This document shows positions 7,008-15,580 of a stretch of 25,528 bases of DNA, piece by piece. The DNA is from a virus. How positions within the stretch are numbered: position 1 is the stretch's first letter; every line of letters starts with the position of its first letter. The notes below the pieces were generated by a model, which was given only the letters and a program-made list of their open reading frames with translations, did no database searches and was not told where the DNA came from. The translations under genes were made by a program, and so were the position numbers. The stretch is taken from positions 1 through 25,528 of the IMG/VR virus record IMGVR_UViG_3300020436_001107. One strand, 5' to 3'.

Positions 7008-8070
7008 TACTGGTCATGGACATATCAGTAGAGCAACAGCATTAGGTGAACACCTAAATGAAAGAGTTATCATAACTCGACCTTTTACAGGTAAATCAAA
7101 ATCAATAGATTTCTTTGGTAAAGATAAAGAGTATAACGATCTATATCAAGACTATAGAGAGTATAACCCAGATGTAATTATTACAGAGGGTTATCCTTTT
7201 GGTCGATATGGTTGGGACCCCTTTTGGACAGAGCAATGGGGTGAGGACTGGCAACACAATGGTATATTAGATATATTAGAACATGCAAAAGAAAATAAAA
7301 AAAGAATATATTCACTAGATAGAGACATACCATGGATACAACCAAAAGAAATGTTTTTCTATACAGAAAGACTTAATGAATTTTATGATGGTGTTTTTTT
7401 CGCTGGCGATCATAACTTCATAGATGCAACAACTCAGTTACACGATACACCAATGATAGATTGTGAAATACACAATACAGGTTATGTTACATATCCATAT
7501 AAAAGACCAAGTGTTGATAAAAGAAACGGCATATTAGTATCAGGTGGTGATTGGTATGAACTAACTCATCATTATCAAAGATTGTTTTTACAAGTTAAAG
7601 AAAAAATGATGTGGCAAAAAATGTCATTTGTAGTTGGACCAAAGACACCAAAAGATATTAGAATTATGGCAAAGAATAGAGGTATAAACTTAATTGAAAG
7701 ACCAAGTGTAAATGAGTTTAGAGATTATCTATCAGTACACCAAATGGCTTTTACAATGTTAGGATATATGACTTTTACAGATTTAAATATAACTAAAACA
7801 CCAGCATTAGTTACACCAAATGAACCTACATCGTCTGAACTGTACGATGTAAATAATAATGTTATTGCGACAGAGGAACCATATAGAGCATCTAGATATT
7901 CAGATGAAGGTGGTTGCCATTGGATACCTAACAAAGATTTAGAAATTGATGTAGTTATGGAAGGCATAGAAGAGACTTTAAAAATAAAAGAAGAGGATAT
8001 ACCAGATATTGATTTAGACGGTGGAAATTATGTTAAGCAGATTATCTCAAGCACATTACGATACCATTAA
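6976..8070 (+). CDS. GT-B fold glycosyltransferase-like protein
   Basis: The protein has 364 residues. An N-terminal Rossmann half opens LVLVQSNTGHGHISRATAL (5-23), with the glycine/His-rich loop of MurG/UGT-type transferases. A second half begins at about residue 175 (NGILVSGGDWYEL) and carries FVVGPKTPKDI, LIERPSVNEF and the TPALVTPNEPTSSEL region where GT-B enzymes bind the nucleotide sugar. Donor and acceptor are unknown. The family label rests on fold-like motifs, so other nucleotide-sugar enzymes with this fold cannot be excluded. An in-frame TTG at 6970 is a less likely start than ATG 6976 or 6979. It lies between the aminotransferase and radical SAM genes. Confidence 0.72.
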   Translation: MMRSLVLVQSNTGHGHISRATALGEHLNERVIITRPFTGKSKSIDFFGKDKEYNDLYQDYREYNPDVIITEGYPFGRYGWDPFWTEQWGEDWQHNGILDILEHAKENKKRIYSLDRDIPWIQPKEMFFYTERLNEFYDGVFFAGDHNFIDATTQLHDTPMIDCEIHNTGYVTYPYKRPSVDKRNGILVSGGDWYELTHHYQRLFLQVKEKMMWQKMSFVVGPKTPKDIRIMAKNRGINLIERPSVNEFRDYLSVHQMAFTMLGYMTFTDLNITKTPALVTPNEPTSSELYDVNNNVIATEEPYRASRYSDEGGCHWIPNKDLEIDVVMEGIEETLKIKEEDIPDIDLDGGNYVKQIISSTLRYH

Positions 8071-9088
8071 TCCTTTATTAGCAAGTGGGCATTTAAATGC
8101 AGCTGTTGAGGGAAAGTATCATTACCCACATACAATAGTTTTGATACCTGGTTTATCGTGCATGTTTAAATGTACTTTTTGTGGTAGAAACTACGATGCC
8201 AGATTTAAAAATAGTGACATAAAATACTTTCATGTTTATGAGCAATTAATAAAACAAGATAAAGGAAGATCACAAATAAACATTGGTGGTGGTTTAGAAC
8301 CTATGACTAATCCACACATTAATAAAATTATTAAATTACTTTATGAACATGGTTATCGTTCTAGAATGATTACAAATGGTTTTATGTTAACACCAAAATG
8401 GGTTGATAAAAACCCTGAGGTACATTTACTAGATCATTTAAGAATATCTGTTTATGGTATAGATGAAGAGGAATATAATAGAACTACGAGACACGACAAA
8501 GGATGGCAAGTAGTAAAAAATAATTTGATAGAATACAACAAACGATCTTTTAAAACAGATGTAAGTATTAATTATGTTATACTACCAGAAAACTTTAAAA
8601 GATTACATGAGTTACTTAATTACATAGAAGACATTGGTGGAGTAAGAGAGTTGTCTTTAAGAGAAGACTTTACAGCTAATCAATCGATTGAAGATAGAAA
8701 AAAATTTAAAGAAGTATTATTCTCATTTAGAGACATGGCGATTAAGCGTAAGATAAAAGTAGATTATGGTTATGCAATGAAAGAATTACTAGAGGGAAGA
8801 GAAGATTGTAAACTAATTCAATGTGACTTTAAACATCTTGACAATACACAATCACCTCAAGTAAAAATATATGTAGACCCTAAAGGTGACATATATAATT
8901 ATACTGGTGCATCTTTTTTAGATAGAGAAGGTAGCGAAAAACATATATTAGGTAATATATGGAACTCGTCTATAGAAGATGAACTAAAAAAACAAAAAAA
9001 AATTGAACCATCAAGTGATGATCTAAAATATTTAGATGCGTTTGCTCATTTGATAGAATATTATAAATGGAGTGTTCGTAATGTATGA
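8030..9088 (+). CDS. Radical SAM enzyme
   Basis: In this 352-residue protein CMFKCTFC at 44-51 is the CxxxCxxC motif that holds the 4Fe-4S cluster (Cys44, Cys48, Cys51). INIGGGLEPMTNP near 86-98 is the GGGEP SAM-binding segment, and a normal partial TIM barrel follows (SRMITNGF, LRISVYG). The C-terminal part has the KIYVDPKGDIYNYTG and LGNIWNSSIEDEL segments common in SPASM-type proteins but lacks their cysteine set. It makes a 5'-deoxyadenosyl radical; substrate unknown. GGTGGA (8020-8025) fits as ribosome-binding site for ATG 8030, preferred over GTG 8021. It overlaps gp62 by 8 bases. Confidence 0.9.
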   Translation: MLSRLSQAHYDTINPLLASGHLNAAVEGKYHYPHTIVLIPGLSCMFKCTFCGRNYDARFKNSDIKYFHVYEQLIKQDKGRSQINIGGGLEPMTNPHINKIIKLLYEHGYRSRMITNGFMLTPKWVDKNPEVHLLDHLRISVYGIDEEEYNRTTRHDKGWQVVKNNLIEYNKRSFKTDVSINYVILPENFKRLHELLNYIEDIGGVRELSLREDFTANQSIEDRKKFKEVLFSFRDMAIKRKIKVDYGYAMKELLEGREDCKLIQCDFKHLDNTQSPQVKIYVDPKGDIYNYTGASFLDREGSEKHILGNIWNSSIEDELKKQKKIEPSSDDLKYLDAFAHLIEYYKWSVRNV

Positions 9089-9476
9089 GTTGAAAGAGTA
9101 TCTTAATTCTATAAACTATGGAAAAAATAATCTTATGGACAGTGGTGATGTAATGTATGAAAAGAAGTATCCAGCATATGTAGTTAATAAATGTCTAGCA
9201 CCTTTTAATGATACGGTTATGTTAGTAAATGAAATGAATCGTAATCATCATCTAGACAAGAAACTACAGTATGACTTTTTACTAAATAGTTTAAGGACAC
9301 GTAAAAGGTTTGCACCTTGGATGAGGTCAAGCAAGTCCAAAAATTTAGAGTATGTAAAAGAGTATTATGGTTATAATAATGAAAAAGGAAAATCGGCTCT
9401 TAACATATTAAACGATGAACAAATAAAACAAATAAAAGAAAAATTGAATAAGGGTGGTAAACATGGAAAACGTTAA
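9081..9476 (+). CDS. gp62: Clamp loader small subunit (T4 gp62-like)
   Basis: The protein has 131 residues, shorter than T4 gp62 (187) but in the range of marine T4-like phages. YPAYVVNKCLAPFNDTV, then VNEMNRNHHLDKKLQYDF and RKRFAPW, are conserved gp62 segments. It completes the clamp loader with gp44. GGAG at 9069-9072 lies 8 bases before ATG 9081, which I prefer over GTG 9072. It is followed by regA with a 14-base overlap, as in the T4 order gp62-regA. Confidence 0.92.
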   Translation: MYELKEYLNSINYGKNNLMDSGDVMYEKKYPAYVVNKCLAPFNDTVMLVNEMNRNHHLDKKLQYDFLLNSLRTRKRFAPWMRSSKSKNLEYVKEYYGYNNEKGKSALNILNDEQIKQIKEKLNKGGKHGKR

Positions 9477-9894
9477 ATGGTCTAGAGAGCAGATGTTGGA
9501 AGTGACTCTAAAACAACCTGACGATTTCCTAAAGGTCAGAGAGACACTTTCACGTATCGGCGTAGCATCAAGAAAAGAAAAAAAATTATATCAATCATGT
9601 CATATACTTCACAAGCAAGGTAAGTATTACATAGTACATTTCAAAGAGCTGTTTGCATTAGATGGTAAGGAAACAAACTTATCAGAAAATGACATAGGTC
9701 GTAGAAATAGAATAGCATCACTATTAAGCGATTGGGGTCTAGTATCAATCATAGGTAAAACAGAACCTATCGCACCATTAAGTCAGATTAAGATTATTTC
9801 ATTTAAAGAAAAATCAGAGTGGAATTTAGAAACAAAATATAATATTGGAAAGACTAAAGAAGTGAAAAATGATGCAAAACCTATCGGAACTTAA
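9463..9894 (+). CDS. regA: RegA-like translational repressor
   Basis: The protein has 143 residues (T4 RegA: 122). Family segments are QPDDFLKVRETLSRIGVAS near the N-terminus, then CHILHKQGKYYIVHFKELF and a NDIGRRNRIASLLSDWGL helix. RegA binds AU-rich sites around the start codons of early mRNAs, including clamp and clamp-loader messages in T4, and blocks ribosome binding. The extra C-terminal residues are Lys-rich. AGGGTGGT (9451-9458) precedes ATG 9463; the GTG at 9454 lies inside that ribosome-binding site and is rejected. In T4 gp43 follows; here three other genes intervene. Confidence 0.93.
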   Translation: MENVKWSREQMLEVTLKQPDDFLKVRETLSRIGVASRKEKKLYQSCHILHKQGKYYIVHFKELFALDGKETNLSENDIGRRNRIASLLSDWGLVSIIGKTEPIAPLSQIKIISFKEKSEWNLETKYNIGKTKEVKNDAKPIGT

Positions 9895-10609
9895 ATCACA
9901 ATTAAGAAAAATAGAGGAAGTACATTTAGACTATACACCATATGAAGAGTATGGTCGATATCGTTTTCCTATCGATAAAATAAAAGAATATTCAACAGTC
10001 TATAGTATTGGTGTCTCAAAAGATGTTGACATGGAAATTGCTATGGCAACTGATAATCCTAATTTAAAATTTCATTGTTTTGATGGTTCACCTGAATCAG
10101 CACAGTGGTGGAAAACAGATAGTTGGCCGTTTAAACCTCAAATGGAGTTTCATAATGTTTGTTATGCACCAGATAATGGTACACATAAATTTTATTTTAA
10201 TCCTACAGAAATAGAGAATGAAAAAGGATATGGTGATAGACCATATGGTAGAGAGTATAATTTAAAACCACATTTTATCAAATCAGTAGACTCTATCTAT
10301 GAAGATAAAAATCAATCACATGTTTTAGTTGAAACACAAAATTTAAGAACTATGATTAACAAACATGGTATGCCTGATTTAATTAAGGCAGATACTTGGG
10401 GCGTATGGTATGATACTTGTCGAGAAATATTAGATCATAACATACCAGTAAAATGTTTTCATGTTAGAGCTCACTTATATTGTCCTAATCCTCACGAGGC
10501 AATGTTTGATATGATTGAAGTTATAGATGAATTTAGATCGAAAGGATACAACGCTTGTTTATCTCGAAAAAGAGAAAACTTTGGTTGTGATATGTTTTTT
10601 ATAAAATGA
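9869..10609 (+). CDS. FkbM-family methyltransferase-like protein
   Basis: The protein has 246 residues. VYSIGVSKDVDMEIAMA (44-60) is the glycine-containing motif I of FkbM-type SAM methyltransferases and FDGSP (71-75) is the next cofactor-contact segment. Later PDLIKADTWGVWYDTCREIL (about 164-183) corresponds to the family's LLKMDIEGAE segment but has lost the usual Glu-Gly-Ala core. These enzymes usually O-methylate sugars or related polyols. The degenerate second motif leaves activity uncertain. It overlaps regA by 26 bases and the next gene by 4 (ATGA). ATG 9869 and ATG 9872 are equally possible starts. Confidence 0.72.
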   Translation: MMQNLSELKSQLRKIEEVHLDYTPYEEYGRYRFPIDKIKEYSTVYSIGVSKDVDMEIAMATDNPNLKFHCFDGSPESAQWWKTDSWPFKPQMEFHNVCYAPDNGTHKFYFNPTEIENEKGYGDRPYGREYNLKPHFIKSVDSIYEDKNQSHVLVETQNLRTMINKHGMPDLIKADTWGVWYDTCREILDHNIPVKCFHVRAHLYCPNPHEAMFDMIEVIDEFRSKGYNACLSRKRENFGCDMFFIK

Positions 10610-11793
10610 CAGTTTATGATGAGTGGACACCTCTTAAAAAAGTCCTAATAGGTAAAACCTATGATGTTAGTAAAGTAGAAGATGAGTTTGAGAATAAAAT
10701 TCTCATGGAGTACGACAACACAGTACGAAATAGAAGCGTGGAATATGCTGATAATACTCTAGATTACACTAATCATAAAAGAGATATCAAAGAACAATTA
10801 CCATTATACAAAGATACTTTAAAAAAAATACATGATGAAACAAATGAAGATTTAAATTTACTTGCCAAGTTGTGTCAACAGTATGGTGCTGAAGTTGTAA
10901 GACCAGATGTTATTCCTAACATTGAAGATGGTTTAAGTCACCCGATGCAATGTAGAGATACAATAGGAAAGATTGGTAATACCATATTTGAAGTTTACAC
11001 AGCTAAAAAAGAAAGAGGTTTAGAGAACTTAAATCATCAAAGAGTAATGTTAGATGAATTTAAGAATGGTGCTAGATACATTGCAATGCCACCAATGATG
11101 TATGAAAGTAAACCACAACAAGTCACAACAGATATAGACGAAGTAAACAGATATTGCAATGAAGAGATAGAATCATATGATAATCAAAATTGCATTATTG
11201 GTGACACAGCTGCTTTCTATAAATGTGGAAAACATATATTTCATACTTTTGCAAATCCTCAAGATAGATTAGGTATAAAAGAACATTCACAAATATGTAT
11301 TACTAACAATGGTTTAGAATGGTACAAAAGGGAATTTCCTAAACATGAATTTATTGAGATGCAAGCCTACGGACATGTAGATGGTAAGATAGCAATATTA
11401 AGACCAGGGTTAGTATTAACATGGAAAAAAGAATATGTACCAAAAATAATGGTTGACAATAATTGGGATATCATTATAATGGACCCATCAGCAGAATACG
11501 ATGGTAAGACTATCAAAGCATTATGCGAAGAGAGAGGTGTAAAGAATTATCCTATGCCAGAGTTATTAGGTGTGGCTCAAGAAACACGATTTGATTGTAA
11601 TGTGTTATCTTTAGATGAAAACACTATTATTACTTCTGGTTATGATAAGAACTTAGCAGACAAGCTAAAAAAATATAATATCGAAATGATACCTTGGGTT
11701 AATCGTTGGAACTTTTTATGGTCTGGTGGTGCTCATTGTTGTTCATTAGATTTAAAACGAACTGGCAAATTGGAGAACTATTTTAATGATTGA
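10606..11793 (+). CDS. Glycine-amidinotransferase-like enzyme
   Basis: The protein has 395 residues and begins DEWTPLKKVLIG, the usual opening of the amidinotransferase/arginine-deiminase (pentein) superfamily. All three catalytic positions of L-arginine:glycine amidinotransferase can be aligned: the Asp in GDTAAF (matching DAADF), His257 in GHVDGK (matching HIDAT), and Cys378 in GGAHCCS (matching GGxHCxT). It is therefore expected to move an amidino group from arginine to an amine, giving a guanidino product and ornithine; the acceptor is unknown and hydrolysis is the alternative. It is joined by ATGA overlap to the FkbM-like gene and by 8 bases to the oxygenase gene, so the three are probably translated together. 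Confidence 0.88.
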   Translation: MTVYDEWTPLKKVLIGKTYDVSKVEDEFENKILMEYDNTVRNRSVEYADNTLDYTNHKRDIKEQLPLYKDTLKKIHDETNEDLNLLAKLCQQYGAEVVRPDVIPNIEDGLSHPMQCRDTIGKIGNTIFEVYTAKKERGLENLNHQRVMLDEFKNGARYIAMPPMMYESKPQQVTTDIDEVNRYCNEEIESYDNQNCIIGDTAAFYKCGKHIFHTFANPQDRLGIKEHSQICITNNGLEWYKREFPKHEFIEMQAYGHVDGKIAILRPGLVLTWKKEYVPKIMVDNNWDIIIMDPSAEYDGKTIKALCEERGVKNYPMPELLGVAQETRFDCNVLSLDENTIITSGYDKNLADKLKKYNIEMIPWVNRWNFLWSGGAHCCSLDLKRTGKLENYFND

Positions 11794-12307
11794 ATTTTTT
11801 GACGATGTATTAGAAATACATATAGCACAATTAATAGATGAGTCTGTTCACAATGGAACACACCCTTGGCATTGGAACTATAAAGCAAACTCTAAAATAC
11901 CATCAAGACATTGGCATACCTTAGCAGGTCATAGCATAGATGAAATGATGAAGAATGGTTATGATTACTTGGGCCCATTATGGGAAACTATTGAACTTAA
12001 ATATCCAAAACTTAAAATTAAAAGATGTTATTTAAACGCACATACACCTGGCGTTGAACCAACAATACATAAGGACGATGGCGAAGTCACTTTCATATAC
12101 TATCCTAAATTAAATTGGGATGTAAACTTTGGTGGTGGCACAACAATTTACGATGAGAACCTTAACAAAGGAACTCTAATTAATTATAAAGGAAATAGAT
12201 TAATATGTTTTACAGCATCATTGCCACATCAAGCAATGCCTGTATCTAGATTATGTCATGATTTAAGAACTTGTATAGTTTTTAAAACAACTAAAGTGAA
12301 TGAGTAA
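11786..12307 (+). CDS. 2-oxoglutarate/Fe(II) dioxygenase
   Basis: The protein has 173 residues. It has the iron-binding facial triad HxD...H (His95 and Asp97 in TIHKDD; His148 in SLPHQAMP) and Arg161 in LRTCIVFK for the 2-oxoglutarate carboxylate. The FGGGTTIYDENLNKGTLINY stretch between them is the usual core of prolyl-hydroxylase-like members. Such enzymes hydroxylate a C-H bond of a protein, nucleic acid or small molecule; the sequence alone does not say which. It precedes gp43 with an 8-base overlap and follows the amidinotransferase, whose product it could hydroxylate. Confidence 0.85.
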   Translation: MIEFFDDVLEIHIAQLIDESVHNGTHPWHWNYKANSKIPSRHWHTLAGHSIDEMMKNGYDYLGPLWETIELKYPKLKIKRCYLNAHTPGVEPTIHKDDGEVTFIYYPKLNWDVNFGGGTTIYDENLNKGTLINYKGNRLICFTASLPHQAMPVSRLCHDLRTCIVFKTTKVNE

Positions 12308-14777
12308 ATTTTATACTAATATAATTCAATGGGGTAACAATCTTCTATTGAGAGAGATTGTAAATGGTGAGCGAGTTAATCGTAGGGTTAAGTATTCGCC
12401 AACTATGTTTTGCCCTGTCATGAGAGAAACAAAGTATAAAACCTTACAAGGCAAGTATGTCATGCCTATCAAACATGAGACAATCAAAGAAGCAAAGAAC
12501 TGGGTACAACAATACGAAGATCAACCTCACCTAGTTTATGGTAACACCAACTATCAGTTTTCATATCTGTATGAACAATATCCTAACCTTGATTGGAATA
12601 TGGATGAGATACTAATTATCACTATCGATATTGAAGTTGCTTGTGAGAATGGTTTCCCAAATGTAAAAGATGCAGTTGAGGAAATGTTATCTATCACGAT
12701 TAAAAATCAGCAGAATAAACAAATATTTGTTTGGGGTGTGGGTAAATTTAAAACAGAAAGAAAAGATGTTGTTTATATTGAATGTGAAAATGAATATGAA
12801 TTACTTACAGAGTTTCTAAAGTTTTGGAAAGTAAATCAACCAGACGTTATTACAGGTTGGAATACAGAGTTTTTTGATATACCTTATTTGTGTAATCGTA
12901 TCAAAAAGATCATGGGTGAAGATACTCTAAAAGATTTATCACCATGGCGTTCAGTAATATCTAAAACAGTTTATCAAATGGGTAGACAATATCAGGTGTA
13001 TGATATTCAAGGTATTGCAGCTCTTGACTATTATGATTTGTATCGTAAATTTACATACACTAACCAAGAAAGTTATAAACTAGATTATATTGCTAGTGTT
13101 GAACTTGGTATTAAAAAGGATGAAAATCCACATGAAACTTTTAGAGATTGGTACACAAATGACTTTCAATCTTTCATAGATTACAATATCAAAGACGTTG
13201 AGATAGTTGATCAATTAGAAGACAAGATGAAACTAATTGAACTATGTTTAACTATGGCATATGAAGCAAAAGTAAATTATGTTGATGTTCTAGGAACTGT
13301 TAGGTATTGGGATATGTTAATACACAATTACTTAATGGATAAAAAGATTGTAATACCACAAAAGACAGAGAAACAAAAGTCTGACAAGTATGAAGGTGCA
13401 TATGTAAAAGAACCTCAAGTTGGTGAACATAAATGGGTTGTGTCTTTTGACTTGAACTCACTATATCCACATTTAATCATGCAGTATAATATATCACCAG
13501 AAACATTGAAAAGTGAAAAGACAGTACCAAACATGAATGTAGATAAACTACTATCTAAAAAAGTTGATACAAGTATTTTAGAAAATACTACCATGACACC
13601 AAATGGTGCTTTGTTTAGAACTGATAAAAAAGGTTTCTTACCAGAGATGATGCAGACAATGTATGATGATAGGGTAAAATATAAACGAGCGATGTTAGAT
13701 GCTAGACAACAGTATGAGAAAACAAATAATCCTAACCTTCTCAAGATGATATCTAAATTTGATAACATACAGATGGCGAGAAAGATTTCACTTAACTCAG
13801 CATATGGTGCGATTGGTAACAACTGGTTTAGATATTACAACTTACCTATGGCAGAGGCAATCACTACTGCTGGTCAGTTGTCTATTCGTTGGATAGAAGA
13901 AAAATTAAATCAATACATGAATGATTTACTAAAAACAAATGATGTTGATTATGTTATTGCGTCTGATACAGATTCAGTTTACATACGTTTTGATGAACTG
14001 ATTGAAAAGTTTAAACCAAAGAACCCTGTAGATTTTTTAGACACTATCACAAAAGAGAAGATAGAACCATTTATCAATCAAGCATATAAGGAACTTGCTG
14101 ATTACACACACGCATATGATCAAAAGATGCAAATGAAACGTGAGGTGATTGCAGATAAAGGTATTTGGACAGCAAAGAAAAGATATATCTTAAACTCTTA
14201 TGATGTTGAAGGTGTTAGATATGCTAAACCTAAATTAAAAATTATGGGAATAGAAGCGGTTAAGTCTTCAACACCAGCACCTTGTAGAGAAAAAATCAAA
14301 CAAGCATTACGTATAATTATGGATGGTGATGAAAAAGAACTAAACACTTTTATTCAAGATTTTAGAAAAGATTTTCTAAACATGACACCAGAAGATGTGG
14401 CATATCCTAGAGGAGTAAATGGTTTAGACAAATGGACTGAATCACATAACCTATTTAAAAAAGGAGCACCAATACATGTTAAAGGTGCTATACTTTACAA
14501 TCACTTGATTAGAAAAAATAGATTGGCTCATAAGTATCCTTTCATACAAGAGGGTGATAAGATTAAATTTTTACATATGAAACTTCCAAATGTATATCAA
14601 TCTTCTAGCATCTCTTTCATAACTAAACTACCAAAAGAAATAAATTTTGCAGTAGATTATGAATTGCAGTTTGAAAAGTCTTTTGTAGAACCACTAAACT
14701 ATATTATAGAAAAAATTAAATGGAATGTAGATCGTAGTTATGGAACTCAAGGAACATTAGAAAGTTTTTTTGCATGA
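12300..14777 (+). CDS. gp43: Family B DNA polymerase (T4 gp43-like)
   Basis: The protein has 825 residues (T4: 898) and is complete. 3'-5' exonuclease motifs: DIEVA near 109 (Exo I), WNTEFFDIPYL (Exo II) and YNIKDVEIVD (Exo III). Polymerase motifs: FDLNSLYP near 382-389 (motif A), RKISLNSAYGAIGNN near 494-508 (motif B) and SDTDSVYIRF with Asp556 (motif C), then TAKKRYIL. The C-terminal TLESFFA is a clamp-binding tail of the gp45-interacting type. All key carboxylates are present, so it should be active with proofreading. It overlaps both neighbours, which are not replication genes. Confidence 0.98.
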   Translation: MSKFYTNIIQWGNNLLLREIVNGERVNRRVKYSPTMFCPVMRETKYKTLQGKYVMPIKHETIKEAKNWVQQYEDQPHLVYGNTNYQFSYLYEQYPNLDWNMDEILIITIDIEVACENGFPNVKDAVEEMLSITIKNQQNKQIFVWGVGKFKTERKDVVYIECENEYELLTEFLKFWKVNQPDVITGWNTEFFDIPYLCNRIKKIMGEDTLKDLSPWRSVISKTVYQMGRQYQVYDIQGIAALDYYDLYRKFTYTNQESYKLDYIASVELGIKKDENPHETFRDWYTNDFQSFIDYNIKDVEIVDQLEDKMKLIELCLTMAYEAKVNYVDVLGTVRYWDMLIHNYLMDKKIVIPQKTEKQKSDKYEGAYVKEPQVGEHKWVVSFDLNSLYPHLIMQYNISPETLKSEKTVPNMNVDKLLSKKVDTSILENTTMTPNGALFRTDKKGFLPEMMQTMYDDRVKYKRAMLDARQQYEKTNNPNLLKMISKFDNIQMARKISLNSAYGAIGNNWFRYYNLPMAEAITTAGQLSIRWIEEKLNQYMNDLLKTNDVDYVIASDTDSVYIRFDELIEKFKPKNPVDFLDTITKEKIEPFINQAYKELADYTHAYDQKMQMKREVIADKGIWTAKKRYILNSYDVEGVRYAKPKLKIMGIEAVKSSTPAPCREKIKQALRIIMDGDEKELNTFIQDFRKDFLNMTPEDVAYPRGVNGLDKWTESHNLFKKGAPIHVKGAILYNHLIRKNRLAHKYPFIQEGDKIKFLHMKLPNVYQSSSISFITKLPKEINFAVDYELQFEKSFVEPLNYIIEKIKWNVDRSYGTQGTLESFFA

Positions 14778-15580
14778 TAGATAAACTACTAGTTGAAAAC
14801 ATAGAACAAACAACACCAGACAAAGAGGTCGCAGTATTATTATCTGGTGGGGTGGACAGTATATCTGTTGCACTAGCAGCTCACAGACTAGGGAAAACTA
14901 TAACAGCATATTCTTTTTGTCTTGACAATGAACCGTCTTATGATTATAATAAAGCAAAAGAGATTGCAGAGAATCATAATTGGGCATTTGTAGGAACTAG
15001 AATAGATACTACAAAACTTGAAGAGGACTTTTATAGATTAGTAAGTTTGGGATGTAAGAAGAAAACCCACTATGAATGTGTGTATCCTTTCTTACATGTT
15101 TACCCAAAGATTGCAGAGACTTACGTACTCTCTGGTTGGGCGGCAGATGGTTATTATGGAGTGAGTAAAAAAGCAAATATCCATTATAAACATACAAAAG
15201 AAAAGTTTGATGAGTTTAGAGATCAATACTTTTTACCAGAGAATACTGCTGGATATATTATGCATAAAAAAGTTTCAGATATGTTTAATAAAAAATTTAT
15301 TACACCATATCTAAGAATGAACGTGAAAGAATATTTTTATAGTATGGATTGGTATCAACTAAATCAACCTTATCAGAAACATCACGTAAGAACTGCTTTT
15401 AACCTTGACAAAGACGTTAAGAAACATTTAAACTTACAATTAGATTCAAAAATAAATGTTTTGTTCGAGAGACTGCTAAATAATAAAAAGATAAACTACA
15501 AGGGAAGATTAAGAGTAATGGACATGGTTAGAGATTGGCCTAAACAAGAAGGTGCAACACTAAACCAATTTATGTTATGA
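14774..15580 (+). CDS. PP-loop ATPase, asparagine-synthase C-domain-like
   Basis: The protein has 268 residues. SGGVDS (24-29) is the PP-loop that adenylates a substrate, releasing pyrophosphate; SGWAADGYYG (120-129) sits where asparagine synthases have GADELFGGY. There is no glutaminase domain, so ammonia or another nucleophile would have to be supplied otherwise. Asparagine synthase activates a carboxylate and turns it into an amide; relatives close lactam rings or form other amides. QueC and tRNA-thiolase alternatives are less likely because their zinc or cysteine patterns are absent. It is joined by 4-base ATGA overlaps to gp43 and to the DNA methyltransferase, and the pairing with the latter is suggestive. 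Confidence 0.78.
   Translation: MIDKLLVENIEQTTPDKEVAVLLSGGVDSISVALAAHRLGKTITAYSFCLDNEPSYDYNKAKEIAENHNWAFVGTRIDTTKLEEDFYRLVSLGCKKKTHYECVYPFLHVYPKIAETYVLSGWAADGYYGVSKKANIHYKHTKEKFDEFRDQYFLPENTAGYIMHKKVSDMFNKKFITPYLRMNVKEYFYSMDWYQLNQPYQKHHVRTAFNLDKDVKKHLNLQLDSKINVLFERLLNNKKINYKGRLRVMDMVRDWPKQEGATLNQFML

Noticed and set aside
9062-9069. TATAAATG before gp62 as a late promoter
   Set aside because: Transcription would start after the GGAG ribosome-binding site, and the bases are explained as codons of the radical SAM gene.
14774-15580. QueC-type 7-deazaguanine synthase
   Set aside because: No zinc-binding cysteine cluster, no other queuosine genes nearby, and the GWAADGYYG segment fits asparagine synthase better.
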